NCBI RefSeq assembly: GCF_000430725.1
Contig: NZ_AUMO01000086.1
Location: 1-32,774 of the forward strand
Direction: 5' to 3'
Source of the DNA: Azohydromonas australica DSM 1124
GTDB taxonomy: Bacteria > Pseudomonadota > Gammaproteobacteria > Burkholderiales > Burkholderiaceae_C
Length of the DNA stretch: 32,774 bases
Part shown: one piece after another, positions 1-8,095 of the stretch
How the letters are laid out: every line of letters begins with the position of its first letter
Numbering within the stretch: position 1 is the first letter of the stretch
Made by a program: the position numbers and the translations under genes
Notes under the pieces: model-generated
Told to the model about the DNA's origin: nothing
Databases searched by the model: none
The model's input: only the letters and a program-made list of their open reading frames with translations

Positions 1-216
1 TACGGTATCGTCAAAAATCAGATAGCCATGAGCGCTGGGAATCACGTGCGGCCGAATGTTTTCCCAAATGATGCGTGATGTGATGCGCTCGCCGTTCAAA
101 TACCGATTGAGGGCGTCATGGCTGAAGTGGGCATGATGCTCGGCATAGTGCGTCAAGGTGAAGTTGACCTGACTCGATAACAGGAACTGACAGTAGTCCA
201 CGCGGGATGGATTCAT
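1..216 (-). CDS. IS701-type transposase, N-terminal 72 residues, cut by window edge
   Basis: The reverse strand reads an open frame of 72 codons from an ATG at 216 to the left edge. The protein starts MNPSRVDYCQFLLSSQ, continues with HYAEHHAHFSHDALNRYL, and ends GYLIFDDTV. This N-terminal layout, with a hydrophobic strand closed by FDDTV, is typical of IS701-type DDE transposases, in which an Asp of the FDDT stretch is the first catalytic acid. The rest of the gene and one end of the element lie outside the window, so completeness cannot be judged. The insertion-sequence end inside the window was not located because its partner repeat is out of view. Family assignment is from remembered sequence pattern. 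Confidence 0.8.
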   Translation of the reverse strand, partial: MNPSRVDYCQFLLSSQVNFTLTHYAEHHAHFSHDALNRYLNGERITSRIIWENIRPHVIPSAHGYLIFDDTV

Positions 217-372
217 GTCGCCGCCTAGTGAAAGACAAAACTATGATCTATGCTTTCAAGAAGTTCAAGTTGAAATTAATTCATGGGATTTCTATGATTT
301 TCTATCAAACTTTTGCGTAAGTCCTATCTTGTTCCGATTCAACGGCTGGTCATTATCTGATTGGTACCTAAT
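217..372. other. AT-rich junction between IS701-type gene and exporter gene
   Basis: This stretch is visibly AT-rich, in contrast to the GC-rich DNA that begins near 430. It should contain the outer end of the IS701-type element and the upstream region of the exporter gene. I could not place the terminal inverted repeat or a target duplication, since the other end of the element is outside the window. No convincing gene is seen. The only clear signal is the promoter-like pair at 270-298. Confidence 0.5.
270..298 (+). promoter_or_regulatory. Sigma-70-like promoter facing the EamA gene
   Basis: A -35 box TTGAAA at 270-275 is followed, after exactly 17 bases, by a -10 box TATGAT at 293-298. Each hexamer differs from consensus at one position. 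Transcription would start near 305 and give a leader of about 68 bases before the ATG at 373. The spacing and match are good, but AT-rich DNA can produce such pairs by chance. Activity is inferred. Confidence 0.55.
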
Positions 373-1377
373 ATGGCCACCGGCATCACGATCAATTCTT
401 CTCGAAATTCCATGAATATTCTCCCAGCGCAGGCAAGACACCCGTGGGGCGGCTTGCGGCTGCAAGGCGGCGTGGGCAGCAGCGAGCTGATGCTGCTGGT
501 GGTGGCGGCCGTCTGGGGCAGCAGCTACGCGCTGGCCAAGCTGGCCACGCAACAGCTGCCGGTGCCGGAATTCCTGGCCCTGCGCTTCGGCCTGACCTTC
601 GTGCTGCTGCTACCCGCGCTCAGGCCGCTGTGGGGCGGCCACTGGCGCCAGGGGCTGCAGATCGGTGGACTGCTGGGCGGCAACCTGCTGGCGATCTTCC
701 TGTGCGAGACCTACGGCGTGTCCCTGACCACGGCCACCCACGCCGCCTTCCTCATCAGCCTGTGCGTGGCCTTCACGCCGCTGGTGGAGTGGCTCGTGCT
801 GGGACAGCAGCCCCCGACGCGCATGTTCGGGGCTGCGGGCGTGTCGGTGCTGGGCGCAGCGCTGCTGGCCGGCATCGGCACGGCGCCGGCGGCAGCGCCG
901 CACGGCGGCCTGGGCAACGGGCTGATGGTGCTGGCGGCGCTGCTGCGGGCCTTCATGGTCTGCCTGACCAGACGCCTGGCCGGACGCCATGCCCTGCCCG
1001 CCCTAACGCTGACGGTGGTGCAGGCCGGCGTGATGGCCCTCGGCGCGTTGCTGCTGTCGCTGCTGATGCGGCGCGGCGCTTGGCCGCCGCTGCCGGCGGC
1101 GCCGGTGTTCTGGCTCAGCCTGGGCTTCCTGGTGCTGTTCTGCACCGTGTTCGCGTTCTTCGCGCAGAACCAAGCCGCCGCACGCACCAGCCCTTCGCGC
1201 GTGGCCCTGCTCATGGGCTGCGAGCCCGTGTTCGGCGCGCTGTTCGCGCTGCTGTGGCTGGGCGAGCCGCTGACCTGGCGGGTGTGGAGCGGCGGCGCGC
1301 TGATCGTGCTGGCGACCTGGTGGGCGACGGCACCTCCAAGGGACCGGCTACGCGCGAATCCCGCTTCGCATGCATAA
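373..1377 (+). CDS. EamA-family (drug/metabolite transporter) inner-membrane exporter
   Basis: The 334-residue protein is almost wholly hydrophobic. It shows the two-repeat EamA layout of about ten membrane helices: the first repeat opens with LMLLVVAAVWGSSYALAK, where WGSS is typical of the family, and the second repeat ends in VALLMGCEPVFGALFALLWLGE. EamA proteins export small metabolites or drugs, and the substrate cannot be predicted here. The N-terminus is unusual, with about 35 polar residues before the first helix. I chose the ATG at 373; TTG at 361 and ATG at 412 are in-frame alternatives, and none has a clear ribosome binding site. The first 50 bases are AT-richer than the rest, as if the start had been altered when the IS arrived. 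A promoter-like sequence lies upstream (270-298) and a strong hairpin lies downstream (1428-1456). Confidence 0.85.
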   Translation: MATGITINSSRNSMNILPAQARHPWGGLRLQGGVGSSELMLLVVAAVWGSSYALAKLATQQLPVPEFLALRFGLTFVLLLPALRPLWGGHWRQGLQIGGLLGGNLLAIFLCETYGVSLTTATHAAFLISLCVAFTPLVEWLVLGQQPPTRMFGAAGVSVLGAALLAGIGTAPAAAPHGGLGNGLMVLAALLRAFMVCLTRRLAGRHALPALTLTVVQAGVMALGALLLSLLMRRGAWPPLPAAPVFWLSLGFLVLFCTVFAFFAQNQAAARTSPSRVALLMGCEPVFGALFALLWLGEPLTWRVWSGGALIVLATWWATAPPRDRLRANPASHA

Positions 1378-1401
1378 ACATCTGGACAAGACAAGCAAAA
1401 A

Positions 1402-1421
1402 CCTCAAACAGCCTCAAACAG
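1402..1421. repeat. Tandem 10-bp direct repeat
   Basis: The decamer CCTCAAACAG occurs twice in direct succession, just after the exporter gene and just before the hairpin at 1428-1456. Its role is unknown, and it may be a simple slippage duplication. Confidence 0.8.
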
Positions 1422-1427
1422 ATAACA

Positions 1428-1456
1428 AGGCGATCGTGAAATCTTCACGATCGCCT
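1428..1456. terminator. Perfect 13-bp hairpin with 3-nt loop, probable terminator
   Basis: The arm AGGCGATCGTGAA (1428-1440) and the arm TTCACGATCGCCT (1444-1456) are exact reverse complements around the loop ATC. The helix is long and has no mismatch. There is no clean U-tract on the plus strand; on the minus strand it is followed by TGTTATC. It lies between the exporter and the GGDEF-EAL gene, so it most likely separates the two transcripts. An operator role for a palindromic binder is possible. Confidence 0.6.
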
Positions 1457-1508
1457 CGCCATATTGGATTCCGCGACTCACATTGCTGCACCAGTTGACG
1501 AACAAGCA

Positions 1509-3671
1509 ATGGTGTTCGTGCCTAGCCTGTATGTCATGGCCCATCCCGTTTCCGGCGTACTGGATGCTGACAAGCAGTCCATGCCCGCCATCCCTTCGCT
1601 CGAAGCCTTGCTGGCAAGCATTGACGGCATGGTTTATCGCTGCCTGGCTGACGCGACGTGGAGCATGGAGTTCGTGAGCCAAGGGGCCTTTGAACTGACG
1701 GGCTACCATCCGGAGGAGTTGCTCGGACACGCTGCAGTTTCCTTCGACCAGATCATTTTTCCGGATGACCGCGAGCATGTTCGACAGGTTGTTCATGAAG
1801 CTCTGGGAAATGGCGCGAAATACGAGCTGGAATACCGGCTCGTGAGGAAGAGCGGCGAGCTGCGCTGGGTCGTGGAGCGGGGATCCGCCGTCAAGCGTGC
1901 AGCCCAGGGCGTCTCGGTTCTGGAAGGAATCATCCAGGACGTCACCAACCGGAAAAAGTCTGACGAGAATCGACTGGAAGCTGAGCGCCGCTATCGAAGC
2001 ATTTTCCAAAATGCCATCGAGGGCATTTACCAGTCCACGCTGGCGCAGGGCTATCTTGATGTCAATCCGGCCTTGGCCCGCATTTATGGCTACGATTCGC
2101 CCAGCCAACTGATCGAGGGCCTGCGCGACATAGGCTCCCAGCTTTACGTGGACCTCAACCGTCGGCTCGAATTCATGCAGATCATGGAAAGGCATGGCAG
2201 CGTGTCCAACTTCGAGTCCCGGGTTTACAGGCGTGACGGCACCGTCATCTGGATTTCAGAAAATGCCCGTGCCGTTCGCAGCGAGGCCGGCGAGGTTCTT
2301 TTCTACGAAGGCACGGTCGAGGACATCACCCAGCGCAAGTTCAGCGAATCGGAAATTCATTTCCGTGCCACCCACGATCCGCTGACCCGGCTCGCGAACC
2401 GTACGCTCCTGGAGGAGCATCTGGAGCAAGCCATAGACGTCGCCCGCCGGGACGGAAAATGCGTGGCCGTGGCTTTCCTGGACCTGGACAAATTCAAGTA
2501 CATCAACGACAGCCTGGGCCACCAGTCTGGCGACGAGTTGCTGGTTACCATCGCCGATCGGCTCCGGCACTGTGTGCGCGAAAGCGACACGGTGGCCCGC
2601 CTAGGTGGGGATGAATTCGTGCTGGTGCTGGTGAACCAGCTCAACCAGAAGACCGTCGAAAAAACCGTGCAGCGCATACTGGCCGACGTCGCCAAGCCCT
2701 GGATCGTCAATGGCGTCGAAGTCCAGGTGACCTGCAGTGTGGGCGTCAGCCTATTCCCGGCCCACGGGTCGAATTCCGTGGCCCTGCTCAGGCACGCGGA
2801 TGCCGCGATGTTCGAGGCCAAGCGTCTGGGGCGAAACACTTCACAGTACTTCTCAGAAAACCTGGACGATGCGGGAATCAACGGCCTGGAAATGATCTCC
2901 AGCCTGCGCCGGTCCATTGAGAATCAGGAATTCTTGCTTCATTACCAGCCCAAGTGCGATCTCACGACTGGAGCCGTGGTTGGCGCAGAGGCGCTGATTC
3001 GCTGGCAACGACCTGGGCTTCGAATCCTGGGGCCTAACGAGTTCCTTCCGCTCGCGGAAGACGCAGGGCTGATGGAAAAGATCGGTGAATGGGTGGTGCG
3101 CACCGCCTGTCTGCAAAATCGCGCATGGCAGGATGCCGGATTTCCTCCCATTGCGGTTTCGGTGAACGTGTCTCCCCTGCAACTCGAAAGAGAATCCTTG
3201 GTGCCACAGGTCGCCCAAGCGCTCCGGGACAGCGGGCTGGACCCTCGGTATCTGGAAATCGAGGTTACCGAAAATGGCATGATGCGCCACGTCGAGCGCT
3301 CCATGCAGACGCTGCGCCGGCTCAAGGAACTGGGGGTTCGCATCTCCATTGATGATTTTGGCACCGGCTATTCGAGCCTCGGCCACCTGAAGCACCTTCC
3401 GCTGGACACGCTGAAAATTGACAAGAGCTTCATCCGCAACATTTCCTCGGACTATCAGAACGCAAGCATCGTCAAGGCAGTCATTTCACTGGCGCACTCC
3501 CTCAACCTGAATGTGGTTGGCGAAGGCGTGGAAACCGAGGAAGAGTACGAGTATCTTGGGCGCATGGGCTGCAACGAGATTCAGGGCTATTACCGGGGCC
3601 GGCCCGTACCCGCGCAGAAATTCTCCCAGGCTTATTTTCAGGCTCCCGAGGAAGCGGCTCCGGCCGCCTAG
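1509..3671 (+). CDS. PAS-PAS-GGDEF-EAL cyclic-di-GMP signalling protein
   Basis: The product (720 residues from ATG 1509) has two PAS/PAC sensor domains (about 37-148 and 157-277), a GGDEF diguanylate cyclase domain (about 285-448) and an EAL phosphodiesterase domain (about 468-708). The GGDEF motif is intact (RLGGDEF, 364-370) and has an inhibitory-site RESD five residues before it. The EAL domain keeps EAL (494-496) and the loop-6 stretch DDFGTGYSSL (615-624). Both activities therefore look possible, and sequence alone does not say which dominates. There is no membrane segment, so it should be cytosolic, with PAS domains sensing redox, a ligand or another protein. The start is uncertain: TTG 1464 lies only 8 bases after the hairpin, and ATG 1536 and 1581 are also in frame. 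The gene converges on trkH with a 26-bp gap. Confidence 0.92.
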   Translation: MVFVPSLYVMAHPVSGVLDADKQSMPAIPSLEALLASIDGMVYRCLADATWSMEFVSQGAFELTGYHPEELLGHAAVSFDQIIFPDDREHVRQVVHEALGNGAKYELEYRLVRKSGELRWVVERGSAVKRAAQGVSVLEGIIQDVTNRKKSDENRLEAERRYRSIFQNAIEGIYQSTLAQGYLDVNPALARIYGYDSPSQLIEGLRDIGSQLYVDLNRRLEFMQIMERHGSVSNFESRVYRRDGTVIWISENARAVRSEAGEVLFYEGTVEDITQRKFSESEIHFRATHDPLTRLANRTLLEEHLEQAIDVARRDGKCVAVAFLDLDKFKYINDSLGHQSGDELLVTIADRLRHCVRESDTVARLGGDEFVLVLVNQLNQKTVEKTVQRILADVAKPWIVNGVEVQVTCSVGVSLFPAHGSNSVALLRHADAAMFEAKRLGRNTSQYFSENLDDAGINGLEMISSLRRSIENQEFLLHYQPKCDLTTGAVVGAEALIRWQRPGLRILGPNEFLPLAEDAGLMEKIGEWVVRTACLQNRAWQDAGFPPIAVSVNVSPLQLERESLVPQVAQALRDSGLDPRYLEIEVTENGMMRHVERSMQTLRRLKELGVRISIDDFGTGYSSLGHLKHLPLDTLKIDKSFIRNISSDYQNASIVKAVISLAHSLNLNVVGEGVETEEEYEYLGRMGCNEIQGYYRGRPVPAQKFSQAYFQAPEEAAPAA

Positions 3672-3697
3672 CACCGGCACCGTGCGGGCGCGTCGGC

Positions 3698-5155
3698 TCA
3701 CTTCCGCCAGAACGCCCCCGTGAACAGCACCAGGATCGAGAACAGCTCCAGCCGCCCAAGCAGCATGGTGACGGTGCAGACCCAGACCTGGAAGTCGGTG
3801 AGCGGCTGGAAGGTGCCCGCCGGCCCCACCGAACCCAGGCCGGGGCCGGTGTTGTTCAGGCTGGAGAGCACGGCCGTGAAGGCCGTCACCACCTCCAGCC
3901 CCGAGAACAGCAGCAGCAGCGTCGCGCCCACCATCACCGCGCCGTAGATCAGCATGAAGGCCAGCACCGACTGCAGCACGTTGGCGTCCACGGCAGCCCC
4001 GCCCAGCGTGATCGGCACCACCGCGCGCGGATGCACGATGCGCTTGAACTCGCGCTGCGCGCTCTTCATCAGCAGCAGCGAGCGGATGAGCTTGATGCCC
4101 CCGCCCGTGGAGCCCGCGCAGCAGGTGAAGCAGGACATGAACAGCAGCAGCAGCGGCGCGAAGGGCGGCCACTGCGCGTAGTCCTTGGTCGCGTAGCCGG
4201 TGGTGGTGGCGATGGAGACGACGTGGAAGGCGGTGTGGCGCAGCGTCTCGATGAAGCTGGGGTACACCTCGTGCGCCATCAGGAACAGCGTCAGCACCAC
4301 CACGGCCACCGCCAGCAGCGTCAGGTACAGGCGGGCTTCCAGGTCGCGGAACAGCCCGCGCAGGCTGCGCCGGCGCCACGCCACGAAGTACAGCGCGAAG
4401 TTGACGCCCGCCAGCGTCATGAACACCGTCGCCACCATCTCGATGGCCGGCGAGTCGAAGGCGCCGAAGCTCGCGTCGTAGGCCGCGAAGCCGCCCAGGC
4501 TCACCGTGGTGCACATGTGCATGAAGGCGTCGGCCCAGCCCATGCCGGCCAGGCGGTAGGCCAGGAAGCAGCCCAGCGCCATCACGAAGTAGATGGTCCA
4601 CAGCCCGCGCGCGGTCTCGGCGATGCGCGGGGTGAGCTTCTGGTCCTTCATCGGGCCGGGCGTCTCGGCCTTGAACAGCTGCGAGCCGCCCACGCCCAGC
4701 AGCGGCAGGATCGCCACCGCCAGCACCAGGATGCCCATGCCGCCGATGAACACCATCAGGCAGCGCCAGACGTTGATCGACAGCGGCAGCTTCTCCAGCC
4801 CGGTGAGCACGGTGGCGCCGGTGGTGGTGAGGCCCGAGACGGCCTCGAAGTAGGCGTCGGTGAACGAGAGGCCGTCGATGTGGAACAGCAGCGGCAGCGC
4901 GCCGAAGGCCGGCAGCACTGTCCACACCAGGCTTACCAGCAGGAAGCCGTCGCGCGGCAGCAGCTCGCGGCGGGAGCGTCGGCCCAGCAGGAACAGCGCC
5001 AGGCCGGAGAAGAAAGTGACGAGGATGGCGCCGTCGTAGGCCAGCAGCGCCGCGTCGCCGCCGAAGAAGGCGAAGGCCAGCGGCACCAGCATGGTGCCGG
5101 CGAACAGCATCAGGATGCCGCCGAGGACGGCCAGGACGGGCAGCAGGCTCCGCAA
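3698..5155 (-). CDS. trkH: Trk potassium uptake system membrane subunit TrkH
   Basis: The 485-residue polytopic protein matches the usual TrkH length (about 483). The four pore-loop repeats of the TrkH/TrkG/KtrB superfamily are visible, each built around a filter glycine: TTTGATVLTG, TTVSLGGF, TTTGYATKD and NNTGPGLGSVGP. It conducts K+ across the inner membrane under control of the cytoplasmic TrkA ring. I chose the TTG at 5155, giving LRSLLPVLAVLGGILM, because that aligns with the normal TrkH N-terminus, a GAGG sequence lies upstream, and no ATG or GTG start exists before it in frame. The next ATG would remove part of the first helix. The gene starts 14 bp after the trkA stop, so the pair is almost certainly one operon, trkA first. 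Confidence 0.93.
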   Translation of the reverse strand: MRSLLPVLAVLGGILMLFAGTMLVPLAFAFFGGDAALLAYDGAILVTFFSGLALFLLGRRSRRELLPRDGFLLVSLVWTVLPAFGALPLLFHIDGLSFTDAYFEAVSGLTTTGATVLTGLEKLPLSINVWRCLMVFIGGMGILVLAVAILPLLGVGGSQLFKAETPGPMKDQKLTPRIAETARGLWTIYFVMALGCFLAYRLAGMGWADAFMHMCTTVSLGGFAAYDASFGAFDSPAIEMVATVFMTLAGVNFALYFVAWRRRSLRGLFRDLEARLYLTLLAVAVVVLTLFLMAHEVYPSFIETLRHTAFHVVSIATTTGYATKDYAQWPPFAPLLLLFMSCFTCCAGSTGGGIKLIRSLLLMKSAQREFKRIVHPRAVVPITLGGAAVDANVLQSVLAFMLIYGAVMVGATLLLLFSGLEVVTAFTAVLSSLNNTGPGLGSVGPAGTFQPLTDFQVWVCTVTMLLGRLELFSILVLFTGAFWRK

Positions 5156-5169
5156 GCGCGCCTCGCCGC

Positions 5170-6660
5170 CTAGATGAACATGGGCGAGACCTGGAACAGC
5201 TTCTGCACCTGTCGCACCTGTTTCTTGTTGGGCAGGAAGACGATGAGGTGGTCGCCGGCGCGCACCACGGTGTCGTGGTGGGCGATGACGACCTCGGCGG
5301 CGCTGACGTCCACGGGCCCGCGCCGCTCGCGCAGCATCAGCCCCTCGCCCGCGCCGCGCCCGCGCCGCTCGCGCCGGCCCTCGACGGCCTCGCCGCGCTC
5401 GGGCAGCCCGCGCACGATGGCGCCGATCTGCGCGCCGCTGGGCAGCGGAATCTGGTCGATGCGCCGGCCCACGAGCTTGCTGGTGGCCTGGTCGCCACTG
5501 ACCACCGCCTCCAGCACCTCCGCCGTGCCGTGGCGCAGCGAGTGCACCGCCTCGACGTTGCCCCAGCGCACGTGCGCCAGCAGCTCGCCGATGACGGCCT
5601 GCGCGGGCGACAGCGCGATGTCGATGGTCGTGCCCTGCACCAGGTCGGCGTAGGCCTTGCGGTTGATGAGCGCCAGCACGTGGCGCGCGCCCATCCGCTT
5701 GGCCAGCAGGCAGGCCATGATGTTGTCCTCGTCGTCGCTGGTCAGGGCCAGGAACAGGTCCATGTCCTGCACGTTCTCGTCGCCCATGAGCTCCTCGTCG
5801 GTGGAGTCGCCGTTGAGGATCAGCACGTCGCCCGGGAGCTGCGTGGCCAGGTAGTCGCAGCGCGAGCGGCTCATCTCGACGATCTTGACGTCCACCTCGC
5901 CGCGCAGCTGCCGCGCCAGCCGCAGCCCCACCCGGCCGCCGCCGGCGATCATGACGCGCCGCACCGGGCGGTCGCGCTCGCGCAGCGCGCCCAGCACGCG
6001 GCGCAGCTGCTGCGTGGCGCTGAGCACGAACACCTCGTCGCCGGGTTCGATGCAGGTGGTGCCGCACACGTCGGCGATAGGCTTGTCCTGGCGGTAGATG
6101 GCGACGATGCGCATGTCCGCGCCGGGCACGAGCTTGGGGATCTCGTCGAGGCGGTGCTGCACCAGCGGCCCGCCGGCCACGGCGCGCACCGCCACCAGGC
6201 TCAGCCGCCCCTGCGCCAGCTCCAGCACCTGCAGCGCCTCGGGGTAGCGGATGAGCTGCCAGATCGAGCGCATCACCGACTCCTCGGGGCAGATGACGCG
6301 GTCCACGCCGAAGCCCTCGCGCTCGGTGGTCAGCGGCGTGCCTTCCTGGAATTCCGGGCTGCGCAGCCGCGCGATGGTGGTGGGCACGTTGAAGAGCTGG
6401 CGCGCCACCTTGCAGGCCACGAGGTTGGACTCGTCCATCTGCGCGCAGGCGATGAACAGGTCGGCGTCGGCGATGCCCGCGTCGCGCAGCACCGAGGGCT
6501 GGATGCCGTTGCCCGCCACGCCCTTGAGGTCGAGCCGGTCCTGCAGTTGCGACAGCCGGACCGGGTCGGTGTCGATGACGGTGATGTCGTTGGCTTCCGA
6601 AGCCAGGCTCTCGGCGACGCTCTCTCCCACGCGCCCGGCCCCAAGGATGACGATGTTCAT
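5170..6660 (-). CDS. trkA: Trk system NAD-binding regulatory protein TrkA, with an inserted charged loop
   Basis: The 496-residue protein begins with a Rossmann fold (MNIVILGAGRVGESVAESL, GxGxxG) and has a second one in the middle (MIAGGGRVGLRLARQL). This is the duplicated RCK-N/RCK-C layout of TrkA, the cytoplasmic nucleotide-binding regulator of TrkH. TrkA is usually about 458 residues. The extra length lies mainly in the last RCK-C domain, where about 37 residues rich in Arg, Gly and Glu (about 418-456) separate IVRG from the conserved VIAHHDT. The ATG at 6660 gives the canonical N-terminus; an open extension to 6732 lacks family character. It is cotranscribed with trkH downstream and divergent from the DUF4148 gene, with a 196-bp shared upstream region. 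Confidence 0.94.
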   Translation of the reverse strand: MNIVILGAGRVGESVAESLASEANDITVIDTDPVRLSQLQDRLDLKGVAGNGIQPSVLRDAGIADADLFIACAQMDESNLVACKVARQLFNVPTTIARLRSPEFQEGTPLTTEREGFGVDRVICPEESVMRSIWQLIRYPEALQVLELAQGRLSLVAVRAVAGGPLVQHRLDEIPKLVPGADMRIVAIYRQDKPIADVCGTTCIEPGDEVFVLSATQQLRRVLGALRERDRPVRRVMIAGGGRVGLRLARQLRGEVDVKIVEMSRSRCDYLATQLPGDVLILNGDSTDEELMGDENVQDMDLFLALTSDDEDNIMACLLAKRMGARHVLALINRKAYADLVQGTTIDIALSPAQAVIGELLAHVRWGNVEAVHSLRHGTAEVLEAVVSGDQATSKLVGRRIDQIPLPSGAQIGAIVRGLPERGEAVEGRRERRGRGAGEGLMLRERRGPVDVSAAEVVIAHHDTVVRAGDHLIVFLPNKKQVRQVQKLFQVSPMFI

Positions 6661-6856
6661 GGCGGCGGCATCTTCACGCGGCCCCTGCGCGGCGGCAAGC
6701 AAGGCCGTGCTGCCGGCGGGCGCGGTGATCAAAACGTGAAGCTTGCTTGACAGCGGCGTGAAGCCCGGCGGCCAAAGTTGTCAGCACCAGCCCCGGCAAG
6801 CCCTCCTCCCCGCCGACGGTGCTGGACCCCGAGTCCACCGCAACGAAAGGTCCGCC

Positions 6857-7411
6857 ATGAAAGCCACCCTGATCACTACCGTCCTGGCCGCTGCCGCCGC
6901 GGCGCTGCTGTCCTTCAACGCGCAGGCCGCCGACGGCGCGCCGGGCTACTTCCGCGAGTCCGCGCCGCCGCCCTTCGCCGATGCCGGCATGGGCAAGACG
7001 CGCGCGCAGGTGCGCGCCGAGCTGGCCGAGGCCGTGGCGCGCGGCGAAGTCAGCAACGGCGGCGTGCCGCCGCTGGCGCGGCCCTACGACTTCACCTACG
7101 CCGAATCGGCACCGGGGCTGCTGGCCACGCCGGGCGGCAAGACGCGGGCGCAGGTGAAGGCCGAGCTGGCCGAGGCCGTGGCGCGCGGCGAGGTCAGCAA
7201 CGGCGGCGTGCCGTCGCTGGCGCGCCCCCTGGGCGAATCCGGCCCGGCGCCCTTCGCGTCACAGGGACAGAAGACGCGTGCGCAGGTCAGGGCGAAGCTG
7301 GCGGAGGCGATCGTCAACGGCGAGCTGTTCCTCAGCAGCGGCAGCCACTACCGGCGCGGCTACGAGGAAGGTGCGCCGTCCCCGGCGGCGCAGGCGATGG
7401 CGGCGCGTTGA
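6857..7411 (+). CDS. Secreted DUF4148 protein with three repeats
   Basis: The 184-residue protein has a clear Sec signal peptide (MKATLITTVLAAAAAALLSF, cleavage after NAQA near residue 24). Three copies of the DUF4148 motif follow, each starting KTRAQV(R/K)A at about residues 47, 95 and 139. The first two copies are nearly identical through AELAEAVARGEVSNGGVP, and the third has diverged to AKLAEAIVNGELF. DUF4148 proteins are small periplasmic or secreted proteins common in Burkholderiales, usually with one copy, and their function is unknown. The ATG at 6857 has a GAAAGG ribosome binding site 6 bases upstream. The gene is divergent from trkA. A short hairpin (7423-7441) closes the unit. Confidence 0.85.
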   Translation: MKATLITTVLAAAAAALLSFNAQAADGAPGYFRESAPPPFADAGMGKTRAQVRAELAEAVARGEVSNGGVPPLARPYDFTYAESAPGLLATPGGKTRAQVKAELAEAVARGEVSNGGVPSLARPLGESGPAPFASQGQKTRAQVRAKLAEAIVNGELFLSSGSHYRRGYEEGAPSPAAQAMAAR

Positions 7412-7422
7412 AGGGGAAACCG

Positions 7423-7441
7423 GCCGCGGCAGTCCCGCGGC
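7423..7441. terminator. Short GC hairpin between convergent genes
   Basis: GCCGCGG (7423-7429) pairs with CCGCGGC (7435-7441) around a 5-base loop. It fills the gap between the stop of the DUF4148 gene and the stop of the cupin gene, a natural place for a shared terminator. No long U-tract is present on either side. Confidence 0.4.
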
Positions 7442-7891
7442 TCAATTCGTGGCAGTTTCCTTTTGCGCCTCGAAAATGGATAGCAAGGTTTCTATGCTGA
7501 TCTCGGCGACGACATTCCCCTTGTCGTCGAGAATTTCATAGAGTATTTCACCCGGCTGCGGCCGCATGCTGAAAAGCACGATCACATCCTGTTCGCCGCC
7601 GCCTTCCTGGTGAGGGACTTCGCTGGCCGGCGACACGGTATAGCTACCCGCGGGGCGGACTTCGCGCAGCGTGCCGTCCCGCTCGTAGATTCTGTGCTCG
7701 CCTTGCACGACGAAGGTTTGATTCAAGGCTTTGTGGCGGTGCAGGACGATTTTCTGGTTCGCCTCGAACTTGAAGATCACATCGGCAATCCGCTGCTGCA
7801 TGTCCACCTGCAGGACAGAGAACACGAAATGCGGGAAATCGCCGAAAGGCTGCCAGTCGATGGCGCTGTCGTCGAAGCTGTAAACGCTCAT
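7442..7891 (-). CDS. Cupin-fold protein of unknown role
   Basis: The 149-residue protein has a cupin core. VLHRHKALNQTFVVQGEHRIY carries the first-motif histidines (HRH) and a later Gln/Glu pattern, and the second motif is around VSPASEVPHQEGGGEQDV. Cupins of this shape often bind one metal ion and act as small dioxygenases, sugar enzymes or sensors, and nothing here decides between them. No signal peptide is present, so the protein should be cytosolic. The ATG at 7891 has a GGAGAG ribosome binding site about 6 bases upstream. The neighbour on the same strand (8096-8500) is 204 bp upstream, so cotranscription is doubtful. Confidence 0.7.
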   Translation of the reverse strand: MSVYSFDDSAIDWQPFGDFPHFVFSVLQVDMQQRIADVIFKFEANQKIVLHRHKALNQTFVVQGEHRIYERDGTLREVRPAGSYTVSPASEVPHQEGGGEQDVIVLFSMRPQPGEILYEILDDKGNVVAEISIETLLSIFEAQKETATN

Positions 7892-8095
7892 GGAATCTCT
7901 CCGTCGGTGAGGAGTGTCTGTTCAGGACCCACCTCATTGAAAGCGTTTCGCCACGACGCTCACAGAGCAAAAGCCTCTTTCCGAGCCGGGCATGTTGCCC
8001 GCTGCATCCCATATTCAGATACGCCGCATTCGCAACGCGGCATGCGACACGGAAGCGGCCTGAATTCCAAAAGAATCTCCCTGTTCAGCCACTCC

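Noticed and set aside
1464..1508. TTG at 1464 as the start of the GGDEF-EAL gene
   Set aside because: It lies 8 bases after a strong hairpin, has no ribosome site, and adds residues without family character; ATG 1509 is preferred but not proven.
3698..6067. A 789-residue minus-strand open frame spanning trkH and much of trkA
   Set aside because: Only the part from 5155 down reads as TrkH. The upstream part is an Arg/Ala/Gly-rich shadow of trkA in another frame, so a fusion protein is not supported.
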